Shown piece by piece: positions 34,946 through 43,505 of a stretch of 64,000 nucleotides of DNA. Origin of the DNA: JAWKHR01 sp041394725 (GTDB taxonomy: Bacteria; Acidobacteriota; Vicinamibacteria; Vicinamibacterales; SCN-69-37). The DNA lies in the NCBI GenBank assembly GCA_041394725.1, contig JAWKHR010000023.1, positions 1 through 64,000 on the forward strand. The letters run 5' to 3'. Within the stretch, counting starts at the first letter, position 1, and each line of letters begins with the position of its first letter. The notes below the pieces were generated by a model, which was given only the letters and a program-made list of their open reading frames with translations, was not told the origin of the DNA and did not search any database. The translations under genes were made by a program, and so were the position numbers.

Positions 34946-36958
34946 ATGTCCCTGCGTTCGTTCAGCCTCGTGATCCTGCTGTGCGTGGCGTGCCTGGCCA
35001 CCCCACGCGGACAAGTCACCAATCCCCCGCAGACCCCGGCCGGCATCGTCGTCCAGGGCATCGTCATGGACACGGCCGGCGGCGTGCTGCCGGGCGTCAC
35101 CGTGACGCTCAACCAGACGGAAGGCCAGGCGGACGTCGTGCGCGCGACGACCGTGACCGACGGCGCGGGCCGCTTCCGCTTCCCGAACGTCGCCGCGGGC
35201 GCGTATCGCCTGCGCGCGGCACTCGCCAGCTTCAGGACGACGGTCGTGCCGCTGACCGTGCCGGCGCGAGGCCCGATGGCGCCGCTCACGGTGCGCCTGC
35301 AGATCGGCGCGATGAGCGAGGAGATGACGGTGCAGGCCGCCGCGCCCGTCGTGGACGCGAAGCGGACGACGATGGGCGCGACGATCAACGCCGCGGCCGG
35401 CGGGCGCGGCGGCTACGTTGCGGCGACCCCGCCGCCGCCCCCGGCGCAGATGCCGGGCCGTCGCGACGCGTGGACCGTGGTGCCCGTCAAGCCCGAGAAC
35501 ACCGAGGCCTACGCGCACGTCGCGCCGAACCCGTTCCGGCTGACGGCCGACGAACCGCTCTCGACGTTCGCGGCCGACGTGGACACGGCGTCCTACACGA
35601 ACGTCCGCCGCTTCCTGAGTGAGGGCACGTTGCCGCCGTCCGATGCGGTGCGGGTCGAGGAGTTCGTCAACTACTTCCAGTACCACTACCCGGCGCCCGA
35701 GGATGGCCGGCCCGTGTCGATCACGACCGAGGTCGGCGACGCGCCGTGGGCGCGCGGGCACCGGCTGGTCCTGGTCGGGCTGCGCGCGAAGCCCATCGAC
35801 CAGCGCGAGGTCGGCGGCCGCAACATCGTGCTGCTGCTCGACGTCTCCGGCTCGATGAGCTCGGCCGACAAGCTGCCGCTCGTCAAGACGGGCCTGCGCA
35901 TGTTCGTGGACAACCTCCGCGACGACGACCGCGTCGCGATCGTCGTCTACGCCGGCGCCAGCGGCCTCGTCCTGCCGTCCACTCCCGCGCGCCAGCGCGA
36001 CCGGATCCACGACGCCATCGAGAACCTGCAGGCGGGCGGATCGACCAACGGCGGTGCGGGCATCCGCCTGGCGTACCAGGTCGCCGAGGATCACTTCGTC
36101 CGCGGCGGCGTCAACCGCGTGATTCTCGCGACCGACGGCGACTTCAACGTCGGCACGACCAGCCAGGGCGACCTGCTCGGCCTCATCGAGGAGAAGCGCC
36201 GGTCCGGCATCTTCCTCTCGGTGCTCGGCGTCGGCACCGGAAACCTCAAGGACCAGACGATGGAGATGCTGGCCGACAAGGGGAACGGTCACTATGCCTA
36301 TCTCGACTCGCTGCAGGAGGCGCGGCGCGTGCTCGTCCGCGAGGGCGGCGCGACGCTCGAGACCGTGGCCAAGGACGTCAAGCTGCAGGTCGAGTTCAAT
36401 CCCGCCGCCGTGCAGGCGTGGCGCCTCATCGGCTACGAGAACCGCCTGCTCGCGCACCAGGACTTCAACGACGACACGAAGGACGGCGGCGAGATGGGCG
36501 CGGGCCACACGGTGACCGTGCTCTACGAGATCGTTCCGCCCGGCGTCGAGCTGCCCGCCGAGCTCGTGCGCGAGGACGGCCGCACGCAGGTCGATCCGCT
36601 CGTCTACCAGACGGGCCGCCAGGCCACGGGCCGCGGCAACGGCGAGCTGATGCAGGTGAAGGTGCGCTACAAGGAGCCCGACGAGGACACCAGCGCGCTG
36701 ATGACGCAGGCCGTCCGCGGCGGCGCCGCCTCGACGGCGGCGGCCCGGGAGCTGCCGTTCGCCTCGGCGGTCGCCGAGTTCGGGATGCTGCTGCGCGACC
36801 CCGAGTCGTCGAGCGCGCGATGGGACGCGTTCGTGACCCGCGTCCGCGCGCTGGCGACGCCCGCCGACGTCGCGGCCGAGCGACAGGGCTTCGCCGAGAT
36901 GGTCGAGCTCGCGGCTGGTCTGCGGAAGCTCCGGGCGGACGGCGGCGCGCGTCGCTGA
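34946..36958 (+). CDS. Exported VWA protein with carboxypeptidase-regulatory-like domain (YfbK-like)
   Basis: The 670-residue protein has a signal peptide (about 1-22) and a carboxypeptidase-regulatory-like beta domain (about 33-115) with GIVMDTAGGVLPGVTVTLNQ, as seen in acidobacterial outer-membrane proteins. A YfbK-type N-terminal part (FAADVDTASYTNVRRFL) leads to a VWA domain (about 290-460) with the metal site LLLDVSGSMSS. A DUF3520-like C-terminal half ends the protein. YfbK proteins have no agreed function. The beta domain at the N-terminus is an addition to the usual YfbK layout. The ATG at 34946 has a GGAGG site 5 bp upstream. Confidence 0.88.
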   Translation: MSLRSFSLVILLCVACLATPRGQVTNPPQTPAGIVVQGIVMDTAGGVLPGVTVTLNQTEGQADVVRATTVTDGAGRFRFPNVAAGAYRLRAALASFRTTVVPLTVPARGPMAPLTVRLQIGAMSEEMTVQAAAPVVDAKRTTMGATINAAAGGRGGYVAATPPPPPAQMPGRRDAWTVVPVKPENTEAYAHVAPNPFRLTADEPLSTFAADVDTASYTNVRRFLSEGTLPPSDAVRVEEFVNYFQYHYPAPEDGRPVSITTEVGDAPWARGHRLVLVGLRAKPIDQREVGGRNIVLLLDVSGSMSSADKLPLVKTGLRMFVDNLRDDDRVAIVVYAGASGLVLPSTPARQRDRIHDAIENLQAGGSTNGGAGIRLAYQVAEDHFVRGGVNRVILATDGDFNVGTTSQGDLLGLIEEKRRSGIFLSVLGVGTGNLKDQTMEMLADKGNGHYAYLDSLQEARRVLVREGGATLETVAKDVKLQVEFNPAAVQAWRLIGYENRLLAHQDFNDDTKDGGEMGAGHTVTVLYEIVPPGVELPAELVREDGRTQVDPLVYQTGRQATGRGNGELMQVKVRYKEPDEDTSALMTQAVRGGAASTAAARELPFASAVAEFGMLLRDPESSSARWDAFVTRVRALATPADVAAERQGFAEMVELAAGLRKLRADGGARR

Positions 36959-36982
36959 GGGCGCGTCGTCCACGCGGCCTTC

Positions 36983-37040
36983 GCATCGGGGCATCGGGAC
37001 ATCGGGGCATCGGTCCCCCTGCGCCCATGCCCCGATGCCC
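36983..37040. repeat. GGGGCATCGG repeat forming a hairpin between convergent genes
   Basis: Three GGGGCATCGG- or GGGACATCGG-type words are followed by the complement CCCATGCCCCGATGCCC, giving a GC-rich hairpin. It touches the stop codon of the PPK2 gene and lies 24 bp from the stop of the VWA gene. It could act as a bidirectional terminator, though no T tract follows on the plus strand. Confidence 0.7.
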
Positions 37041-37901
37041 TTACCCCTTGCCCAGCGCCTTCCGCGCCTCGCGCCAGCGATCCCGCTCGGACTTGGCGAC
37101 GCTCGGGTACTTCAGCTTCAGGCCGTCGAGGGTGTCGGCGATGATCTCGGCGACGACCAGGCGGGTGTACCACTTGTGGTCGGCCGGCACGACGTACCAG
37201 GGCGCGTCCTTCGTGCTCGTGTGCCGCAGCATGTCGTCGTAGGCGGCCATGTAGTCCGACCAGCGCGCGCGTTCGGCGACGTCGCTCATCGAGAACTTCC
37301 ACATCTTGTCCGGGTTGTCGAGCCGTTCCAGGAATCGCTGCCGCTGCTCCTCCTTCGACACGTGCAGGAAGAACTTGACGACCGTGGTGCCGTTGGCGTG
37401 CAGGTGGCGCTCGAACGCGACCATCTCGCGGAACCGCTGCGTCCAGATGCCCGGACCCGGCGGCACCGGCAGCCGCTGGCGGGCGAGGATGTCGGGGTGC
37501 ACGCGCGTCACGAGCACCTCCTCGTAGTACGAGCGGTTGTGGATGCCGATGCGCCCGCGCTCGGGCAGCGCCTTGACCGACCGCCAGAGGTAGTCGTGGT
37601 CGAGCTCCTCCGGTGACGGCGCCTTGAAGCTGAAGACCTGGCAGCCCTGCGGGTTCACGCCCGACATCACGTGCTTGATCGTGCTGTCCTTCCCGGCCGC
37701 GTCCATCGCCTGGAAGATCACGAGGACGCTCCAGGTGTCGCTGGCGTACAGCCGCTCCTGCAGCTCGGCCAGGCGCTCGATGCCCCGCTCGAGCTGGCGT
37801 TTCGCCCGGGCCTTGCTGCTGCCGGCCGTCGAGCCGGGATCGACCTTCGCGAGCGGGTGGGCGTGGCCGGGGGAGACGCGGTAGCGCTGCCGGAAGTCCA
37901 T
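37041..37901 (-). CDS. ppk2: Polyphosphate kinase 2 family protein
   Basis: The 286-residue protein has the PPK2 P-loop FQAMDAAGKDSTIKHVMSG (about 65-83), the lid-region arginines in GRIGIHNRSYYEEVL, and the conserved KFFLHVSKEEQRQRF and PWYVVPADHKWYTR segments. PPK2 enzymes transfer phosphate between polyphosphate and nucleotides; motifs alone do not show whether it favours ADP, GDP or AMP. The single-domain length suits the class I/III group. Its stop codon abuts the GCATCGG hairpin. Confidence 0.92.
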   Translation of the reverse strand: MDFRQRYRVSPGHAHPLAKVDPGSTAGSSKARAKRQLERGIERLAELQERLYASDTWSVLVIFQAMDAAGKDSTIKHVMSGVNPQGCQVFSFKAPSPEELDHDYLWRSVKALPERGRIGIHNRSYYEEVLVTRVHPDILARQRLPVPPGPGIWTQRFREMVAFERHLHANGTTVVKFFLHVSKEEQRQRFLERLDNPDKMWKFSMSDVAERARWSDYMAAYDDMLRHTSTKDAPWYVVPADHKWYTRLVVAEIIADTLDGLKLKYPSVAKSERDRWREARKALGKG

Positions 37902-37989
37902 GCGGTGCAGTATGCCCCCGGAGGCGGCCGGCCGTCATCGCGCCGGGCCGGGGAGACGTCCCGGGTGCCGAATCGGCCGTTCGCGCCGT

Positions 37990-38754
37990 ATGCTAATAGG
38001 CACTTTGCGCTCGCTCCTGCCCCCGTCGTACGTCCAGCAGCACGGCCATGCCGAGCGCGTCGAGCTCGCGCGCGATCGCGTGCCCCGGCTCCGGAACAAG
38101 GTGTCGTACCGTCTGGCGCACTGGCCCATCTGGATCTGGGTCTTCTTCATCGCGCCGGGGCCGGTCACGTTCGATCTCTTCGCCCACGGCCCGACGCCGA
38201 CGATGGGACTGTGGCTGCTGGCGGTGCTGGCCGGCACCGGCCTGGCGGCGATCCGGGGCCGGCTGCCGGGCGTGGAGCCGGCGCCCTACATCCTGCGCTT
38301 CAACGAGGACCGACCCAACCCGCTCTACCGCCGCGTGTGCTACACGCTCGCCTGGAGCGAGGCGGTGGCCTACGCGGTGCTCAACTCGGCCGGCCTCATC
38401 GACGCAATCGTCCACGGCGCCTGGCGGATGCGCGCGATCTACGACGCGTGGTACCTGCCGATCGCCGGCACCATCTGGGTGCTCGGCGCGCTCGGGTGGC
38501 TGCCGCGGGTCGGGCGGTCCACGCGCGGTGAGGGCTACGAGCGGCGGTACTTCTACGGATCGGTCTGGGCGGTGAGCGTCGCGCAACCCGTGCTCTGGCT
38601 GCTCTGGAAGGTCGTGCCCGCCGGCCGCCCCGGCGACGTCTTCAAGCTGATCGTGTTCTGGGGCGTGCTCGCGTGGATGGGCAACCGCGCGCGGCGGGGC
38701 CTGCTGCCGCGGACCCGGCCGATCCTGCCCGGGGAGGTGGTCGTTGCCGACTGA
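37990..38754 (+). CDS. Membrane protein of unknown function
   Basis: The product of up to 254 residues has about five or six membrane segments and is rich in Trp and Tyr (for example HWPIWIWVFFIAPGPV and YDAWYLPIAGTIWVLG). I do not recognise the family. It overlaps the TTG start of the downstream E1 gene by 11 bp, so the two are co-transcribed and translationally coupled. The start is unsure: the ATG at 37990 is part of a TATGCT element that looks like a -10 hexamer. In that case the transcript would begin near 38000 and translation could start at the in-frame TTG at 38005. Confidence 0.7.
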   Translation: MLIGTLRSLLPPSYVQQHGHAERVELARDRVPRLRNKVSYRLAHWPIWIWVFFIAPGPVTFDLFAHGPTPTMGLWLLAVLAGTGLAAIRGRLPGVEPAPYILRFNEDRPNPLYRRVCYTLAWSEAVAYAVLNSAGLIDAIVHGAWRMRAIYDAWYLPIAGTIWVLGALGWLPRVGRSTRGEGYERRYFYGSVWAVSVAQPVLWLLWKVVPAGRPGDVFKLIVFWGVLAWMGNRARRGLLPRTRPILPGEVVVAD

Positions 38755-41239
38755 TTCACGCGCCCGCGCCGGCGCGCGCGACACGGCGACCACGCTGCGC
38801 GATCGGTTCCTCGCCTTCGTCGCCGAGCGCTATCCCTTTGCCGTGCCCGCGGCCGCGACCGCCTCGGCCGCCGCGATGAAGCGCGAGCCGGCGTCGGAAG
38901 AGGCGATCGACGCCCTGCGCGGCGCGTTCGCGCGCCACCTCCGCAAGGCGATCGCCTTTCCCGACGTGTCGGCGCTGCCCGAGACCACGCCGGGCGTGGA
39001 CGCCGACACGCGCCTCGCGCAGGGCGTGGACGAGTTCGTGGAGGCCTGCGACGGCTGGCTCCGGCGCGAGGCCATCCAGGCCGGCTTCACCGACGCGGAA
39101 CGGGTCGAGATGCTGCGCGGCATGATCCTCACGCGCGCGGTGGACACGCGGCTGAAGGTCTTCTTCGGCAGCTCCGAGATTCGGTACGAGGGCACGCCGT
39201 TCCAGGGCAAGGGCTTCCGGTCGCTCGGCCAGGAGGCCATCTACGCGGCCGGCATCCGCCTGCGCCGGGGCGACGCGTGGCGCGGCGCCGACGGCGACTG
39301 GCAGGGTGACGTCGTCGCGCCGATCATCCGGGACCTCGGCGCCGCGCTGGCCATGCGGCCCACGCCGGAGACGATCCGGATGGTGCTCAACGGGCAGATG
39401 GGCAAGGCCGGCCCGCCGATGGACGGGCGCGACCTGCACATCGGCGACTTCGCGTGGGGCATCCTGCCGGCGACCGCGCCGCTCGCGGTGAGCAGCCTCA
39501 CCGCCGCCGGCCTCGGCCTGGCGTTCGCCCGGACGGGCGCCGAGCGCGTCGCCGTGTCGTTCATCGGCGAGGGCGGGTCGTCGCTCGGCGAGTGGCACGA
39601 GGCGATCAACCTCTGCGCGGCGCGACGCCTGCCCGTCGTCTTCTGCCTCGAGAACAACCAGACCGCGCTCTCGACGCCGGTCGCCGACCAGTCCGCCGTC
39701 CGCGTGTTCGCCGACAAGGCGGCGGGCTACGGCATCCCCGGCATCACGATCGACGGCAGCGATCCCGAGGCGGTGGGCGCCGCGTTCGCGTGGGCGGCCG
39801 AGCGCGCCCGGTTCGGCGGCGGGCCCGCGCTGATCGAGGTGGTGGCGATGCGGATGTGCGGGCACGCGCATCACGACGACATGCTCTACCTCGGCCGCGA
39901 GGTCACGCCCGGCTGGGAGTACCCGACGCCGACCGAGGGCGGCTACGCCGACGCGACGCGCTACGCCTTCTGGCGCGAGCGCGACCCGATCGCGACCTAC
40001 GCGGCACGGCTCGAGGCCCGCGGGCTGATCGCGGCGGGGGACCTCGACCGCTTCCGTCGCGAGGCCGAGGCGATGGTCGAAGCCGAGGCGCGGGCGGTGA
40101 TCGAGGGCCCGTGGCCCGACCCGGCCCGGGTCACCGAGGGTGTGCTGGCCGGCGACCCGGTGGACCGCGCGCGCGTGGAAATCCTCGACCGGCCGGCGAC
40201 GGCGCCCGCCGTGCCGCCGGCGCTCGAGGTCGAGCCCGCGCCGCCCGTGGACCGCAAGGGCACGACGTTCCTCGAGGCCGTGATGCTCGGCGTGGGCGAC
40301 GCGCTCGCCGCCGACCCGCGCGTGTTCGTCTTCGGCGAGGACGTCGGCGGCCAGTACGGCAACGCGTTCCTCCTGCTGCGGCCGCTGCTCGCGAAGTACG
40401 GCGATCGCATCCTGAACTCGCCCCTGGCCGAGGGCGCGGTCCTCGGCGGCTGCGTCGGCGCGGCGCTCGCGGGGCTGCGGCCCATCGGCGAGATGCAGTT
40501 CAACGATTTCGTCGCGACGGGCTTCAACCAGCTCGTCAACAACGCGGCCAAGATCCGGTACCGCTGGGGCGCCGACGTGCCGATGGTCGTCCGCATGCCC
40601 TGGGGCGGGCTGCGCCACGCGGGCCCGTATCACTCGCAGAACACGGAGCCCTGGTTCTACCGCACGCCGGGCCTCAAGATCGTCGTGCCGTCCACGCCCC
40701 ACGACGCGCGCGCGCTGATGGCCTCGGCCGTCGCCGATCCCGATCCGGTCCTCTATTACGAGCACATCGGGCTCTACCGCGACCCGCGGATCAAGCAGCG
40801 GCTCGACGCGGCCGCGCCCGCCGCGCTGCCGGTGGGGCGCGCCGCCCTGCGGCGCGCGGGCGACGACCTCGCGATCGTGTCCTACGGCGCCTACGTCCAC
40901 GCCGCGCTGCGCGTGGCCGAGACGCTCGCGGCCGAGGCCGGGGTGGAGGCGTCGGTGCTCGACCTGCGATGGCTCTCGCCGCTCGACAAGGCCGCCGTCC
41001 TCACCGTCGCGCGCCGGACCGGCCGCGTGCTCGTCGTGCACGAGGACTCGAAGACCGGCGGCCTCGGCGAGTCGCTGGCCGCGATCGTCCAGGAGGAAGC
41101 GTTCGAGTGGCTCGACGCGCCCGTGCGCATCGTCGCGTCGCTCGACACCCCCGTGCCGTACTCGCCGCCGCTCGAAGCCGTGTTCCTGCCGAGCGAAGCC
41201 GAGATCGCGCACGCGGCGAGGAGACTCCTGGAGTACTAG
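38744..41239 (+). CDS. Fused alpha-beta thiamine-dependent alpha-keto acid dehydrogenase E1
   Basis: The 831-residue protein joins the E1 alpha (about 110-460) and E1 beta (about 500-830) chains in one polypeptide. The alpha half has the thiamine-diphosphate segment FIGEGGSSLGEWHEAINL and ENNQTALSTPV. The beta half has FGEDVGGQYGNAF, SPLAEGAVLGGCVG and HEDSKTGGLGESLA. It decarboxylates branched-chain keto acids, pyruvate or a related substrate and passes the acyl group to an E2 lipoyl protein; neither E2 nor E3 is present here. The TTG start at 38744 has GGGGAGG 8 bp upstream. About 110 N-terminal residues before the alpha domain are of unknown role. Confidence 0.88.
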   Translation: MPTDSRARAGARDTATTLRDRFLAFVAERYPFAVPAAATASAAAMKREPASEEAIDALRGAFARHLRKAIAFPDVSALPETTPGVDADTRLAQGVDEFVEACDGWLRREAIQAGFTDAERVEMLRGMILTRAVDTRLKVFFGSSEIRYEGTPFQGKGFRSLGQEAIYAAGIRLRRGDAWRGADGDWQGDVVAPIIRDLGAALAMRPTPETIRMVLNGQMGKAGPPMDGRDLHIGDFAWGILPATAPLAVSSLTAAGLGLAFARTGAERVAVSFIGEGGSSLGEWHEAINLCAARRLPVVFCLENNQTALSTPVADQSAVRVFADKAAGYGIPGITIDGSDPEAVGAAFAWAAERARFGGGPALIEVVAMRMCGHAHHDDMLYLGREVTPGWEYPTPTEGGYADATRYAFWRERDPIATYAARLEARGLIAAGDLDRFRREAEAMVEAEARAVIEGPWPDPARVTEGVLAGDPVDRARVEILDRPATAPAVPPALEVEPAPPVDRKGTTFLEAVMLGVGDALAADPRVFVFGEDVGGQYGNAFLLLRPLLAKYGDRILNSPLAEGAVLGGCVGAALAGLRPIGEMQFNDFVATGFNQLVNNAAKIRYRWGADVPMVVRMPWGGLRHAGPYHSQNTEPWFYRTPGLKIVVPSTPHDARALMASAVADPDPVLYYEHIGLYRDPRIKQRLDAAAPAALPVGRAALRRAGDDLAIVSYGAYVHAALRVAETLAAEAGVEASVLDLRWLSPLDKAAVLTVARRTGRVLVVHEDSKTGGLGESLAAIVQEEAFEWLDAPVRIVASLDTPVPYSPPLEAVFLPSEAEIAHAARRLLEY

Positions 41240-41249
41240 GGCGCGCGAG

Positions 41250-41307
41250 TCACTTCGAAGTTCGAACTGGGAACTTCGAACGGTGGTGGCCGGCCTCGCC
41301 GGCGACT
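41250..41307. repeat. TTCGAA/GGTGGCCGGC element, copy 5
   Basis: The block holds TTCGAAGTTCGAA and TTCGAA words and then GGTGGTGGCCGGCCTCGCCG. It fills the gap between the E1 stop (41239) and the methyltransferase ATG (41316). Confidence 0.88.
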
Positions 41308-41315
41308 CTCTTCCC

Positions 41316-42149
41316 ATGACGATCAAGAATCCGACGTCGCCGCAGGCGACCCGCACCCCCTGGGATGCCTACGCGCCGTTCTACGACTGGGAGAACGCCC
41401 GCACGCTCGGTCGTCGCGACCTGCCGTTCTGGCGGGACGTCGTCCGGCGCGAGGGGACGGCCGCGCTCGAGCTCGGGTGCGGGACGGGCCGGCTCATCGT
41501 GCCGATGGCGCGGGCCGGGCTGCCGATGACCGGGATCGACCTCGCCGAGCGCATGCTGGCCCGCGCGCGGGCGCGCGTGCGGCGGATCCCGCGCGCGCGG
41601 CGTCCCGGCCTGGTGCGCGGCGACATCCGGCGGCTGCCGTTCCCGGATCGCCGGTTCGGCGCGGTGCTCGCGTCCTACGGCATGCTGCAGTCGCTCCTGC
41701 GCGACGCCGATCTGAACGCCGTGCTGGACGAGTCGGCCCGCGTTCTCCGGCCGGGCGGGCTGCTCGGCGTGGACCTCGTGCCCGATCTCGCACGCTGGGA
41801 GGAGTACGGCCGCGAGGAACGGCTGCGCGGACCCGGCCCGGGCGGCGGCGTGGTCACGCTCGTCGAGGCCGTGCGACAGGACCGCCGGCGCCGCCTGACG
41901 ATCTTCGACGAGGAGTTCATCGAGCGGCGCGGCCGGACGGTCCGCCGGCACCGGTTCTCGCTGACCTTCCGCAGCCTCACCATGCGCGACACGATCGGCC
42001 GGATCGAGCGGGCCGGATTCGACGTCGAGGCGGTGCTCGGGGACTACCGCGGCGCGGCCTGGGACGAGCGCGCCGACGTCTGGATCGTGCTGGCCCGGCG
42101 GCGCCGGGCCCGGCCGCGCCCCCTGCCGCGGGGCGGGCTTTCGATCTAG
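41316..42149 (+). CDS. Class I SAM-dependent methyltransferase
   Basis: The 277-residue protein has the Rossmann-type SAM-binding order: motif I ALELGCGTGRLIVPMAR (about 48-64), GIDLAERML with the acidic residue contacting the ribose, the RRLPFPDRRFGAVLAS strand and the ARVLRPGGLLGVDLV strand. The substrate is not evident. The C-terminal tail is basic (Arg-rich). Its stop codon overlaps a candidate promoter for yebC. A longer reading to 41283 would start inside the repeat and is not favoured. Confidence 0.85.
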   Translation: MTIKNPTSPQATRTPWDAYAPFYDWENARTLGRRDLPFWRDVVRREGTAALELGCGTGRLIVPMARAGLPMTGIDLAERMLARARARVRRIPRARRPGLVRGDIRRLPFPDRRFGAVLASYGMLQSLLRDADLNAVLDESARVLRPGGLLGVDLVPDLARWEEYGREERLRGPGPGGGVVTLVEAVRQDRRRRLTIFDEEFIERRGRTVRRHRFSLTFRSLTMRDTIGRIERAGFDVEAVLGDYRGAAWDERADVWIVLARRRRARPRPLPRGGLSI

Positions 42150-42152
42150 AAT
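42147..42152 (+). promoter_or_regulatory. Candidate -10 element for the yebC-ruvCAB operon
   Basis: TAGAAT overlaps the methyltransferase stop codon and lies 41 bp upstream of the yebC ATG. A weak -35 candidate, TGCCGC, is 17 bp upstream at 42124-42129. It would drive yebC, ruvC, ruvA and possibly ruvB-fabH. Confidence 0.4.
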
Positions 42153-42192
42153 CTGGGGTCTTCTCGGCGCGATTTTCAGAGAGAGAGCGAGC

Positions 42193-42942
42193 ATGTCCGG
42201 GCATTCCAAGTGGCACACGATCAAGCACAAGAAGGGCGCGGCTGACGCCCGGCGGGGCAAGGTCTTCACCCGCATCATCAAGGAACTGACGGTCGCGGCC
42301 CGCAACGGGGGCGGCGATCCGGACTCGAACCCGCGCCTCCGGACGGTCATCGCCGACGCGAAGGCCGTGAACATGCCGGCCGACAACATCAAGCGGGCGA
42401 TCCGGCGCGGCACCGGCGAGGAAGAGGGCGTCTCCTACGAGGAGATCACCTACGAAGGCTACGGGCCCGGCGGCGTGGCGCTGCTCGTCGAGACGCTGAC
42501 CGACAACAAGAACCGGACGGTGGGCGAGATCCGGCACATCTTCTCGAAGTACGGCGGCAACCTCGGCGAGGCGAACAGCGTCGCCTGGATGTTCGACAAG
42601 AAGGGCCAGACCATCGTCGCCAAGGACAAGGCCGAGGAGGAGGCGCTGATGACCGCCGCCCTCGAGGCCGGCGCCGACGACATGCGCGACGACGGCGACG
42701 CGTGGGAGATCGTCGCGCCGCCCGAGGCGCACGACGCGGTGGTCGAGGCCGTCAAGGCGCTCGGCGTGGAGCCGGAGGCGGCGCAGATCGCGATGCTCCC
42801 GCAGAACTACATCAAGCTCGAGGGCAAGCCCGCCCAGCAGATGCTGAAGCTGATGGAGCTGCTCGAGGAGCACGACGACACGAAGAACGTCTGGTCGAAC
42901 GTCGACATCGAGGAAGAGGAAATCGAGGCATCGCTGGCGTGA
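42193..42942 (+). CDS. yebC: YebC/PmpR-family protein
   Basis: The 249-residue protein opens with the family signature SGHSKWHTIKHKKGAADA and has the conserved PADNIKRAIRRG, GYGPGGVALLVE and NRTVGEIRH segments. Family members act as transcription regulators, and some relieve ribosome pausing. It is the first gene of the recombination operon; its stop overlaps the ruvC start (GTGA). yebC next to ruvC is a widely conserved arrangement. Confidence 0.96.
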   Translation: MSGHSKWHTIKHKKGAADARRGKVFTRIIKELTVAARNGGGDPDSNPRLRTVIADAKAVNMPADNIKRAIRRGTGEEEGVSYEEITYEGYGPGGVALLVETLTDNKNRTVGEIRHIFSKYGGNLGEANSVAWMFDKKGQTIVAKDKAEEEALMTAALEAGADDMRDDGDAWEIVAPPEAHDAVVEAVKALGVEPEAAQIAMLPQNYIKLEGKPAQQMLKLMELLEEHDDTKNVWSNVDIEEEEIEASLA

Positions 42943-43505
42943 GGATCTTCGGGATCGACCCGGGCTCGACGCGCACCGGCTACGGCTGCGTCGAGACCGA
43001 CGGCACGCGACACCGCCTGCTCGCCTGCGGTGCACTCGCGGCGCCCGCCGCCGCGTCGTTTCCCGAGAAGCTCGGCGTCATCCACGCGGGGCTCTGCCGG
43101 CTGCTTCGCGAGACGACGCCCGACGCGGTGGCCATCGAGAACGTCTTCCACGCGCGCAACGTCCGCAGCGCGCTGCTGCTCGGGCACGCCCGCGGCGTGG
43201 CGATGCTCGCGGCCGTCGCCGCCGAGCTGCCCATCACCGAGTACTCGCCGGCCGAGATCAAGCTGGCCGTCGCTGGCTACGGCAAGGCCGAGAAGCGGCA
43301 GGTGCAGCACATGGTGACGCTGCTGCTCGGCCTCGAGACCGCGCCGTCCCCGCACGACGCGGCCGACGCGCTCGCCGTCGCGATCTGCCACGCGCACGCG
43401 GCCGGCAGCCGGGTCGCCGCCGTCGCCGTCCCGCGCGCGGGCCGCGCGAAGCGGTCCTGGCGCCGGCTGTCCGAGGCCGAGCTGCCACGCCGGCAGGCGC
43501 CGTGA
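42939..43505 (+). CDS. ruvC: Holliday junction resolvase RuvC
   Basis: The 188-residue nuclease has the RNase-H-like catalytic residues: Asp in IFGIDPGSTRTGYG, Glu in VAIENVF, and the last acidic pair in HDAADALAVAICH. It cuts Holliday junctions delivered by RuvAB. It starts at a GTG inside the yebC stop and ends inside the ruvA start, so translation of the three genes is coupled. The last ~25 residues form a basic tail. Confidence 0.96.
   Translation: MRIFGIDPGSTRTGYGCVETDGTRHRLLACGALAAPAAASFPEKLGVIHAGLCRLLRETTPDAVAIENVFHARNVRSALLLGHARGVAMLAAVAAELPITEYSPAEIKLAVAGYGKAEKRQVQHMVTLLLGLETAPSPHDAADALAVAICHAHAAGSRVAAVAVPRAGRAKRSWRRLSEAELPRRQAP

Noticed and set aside
34829..36994. A 721-codon minus-strand frame opposite the VWA gene
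   Set aside because: It is a shadow of a gene with signal peptide, ribosome site and VWA metal motif on the plus strand.
38756..41356. An 866-codon minus-strand frame opposite the E1 gene
   Set aside because: It is a shadow frame running through a repeat; no recognisable protein features.
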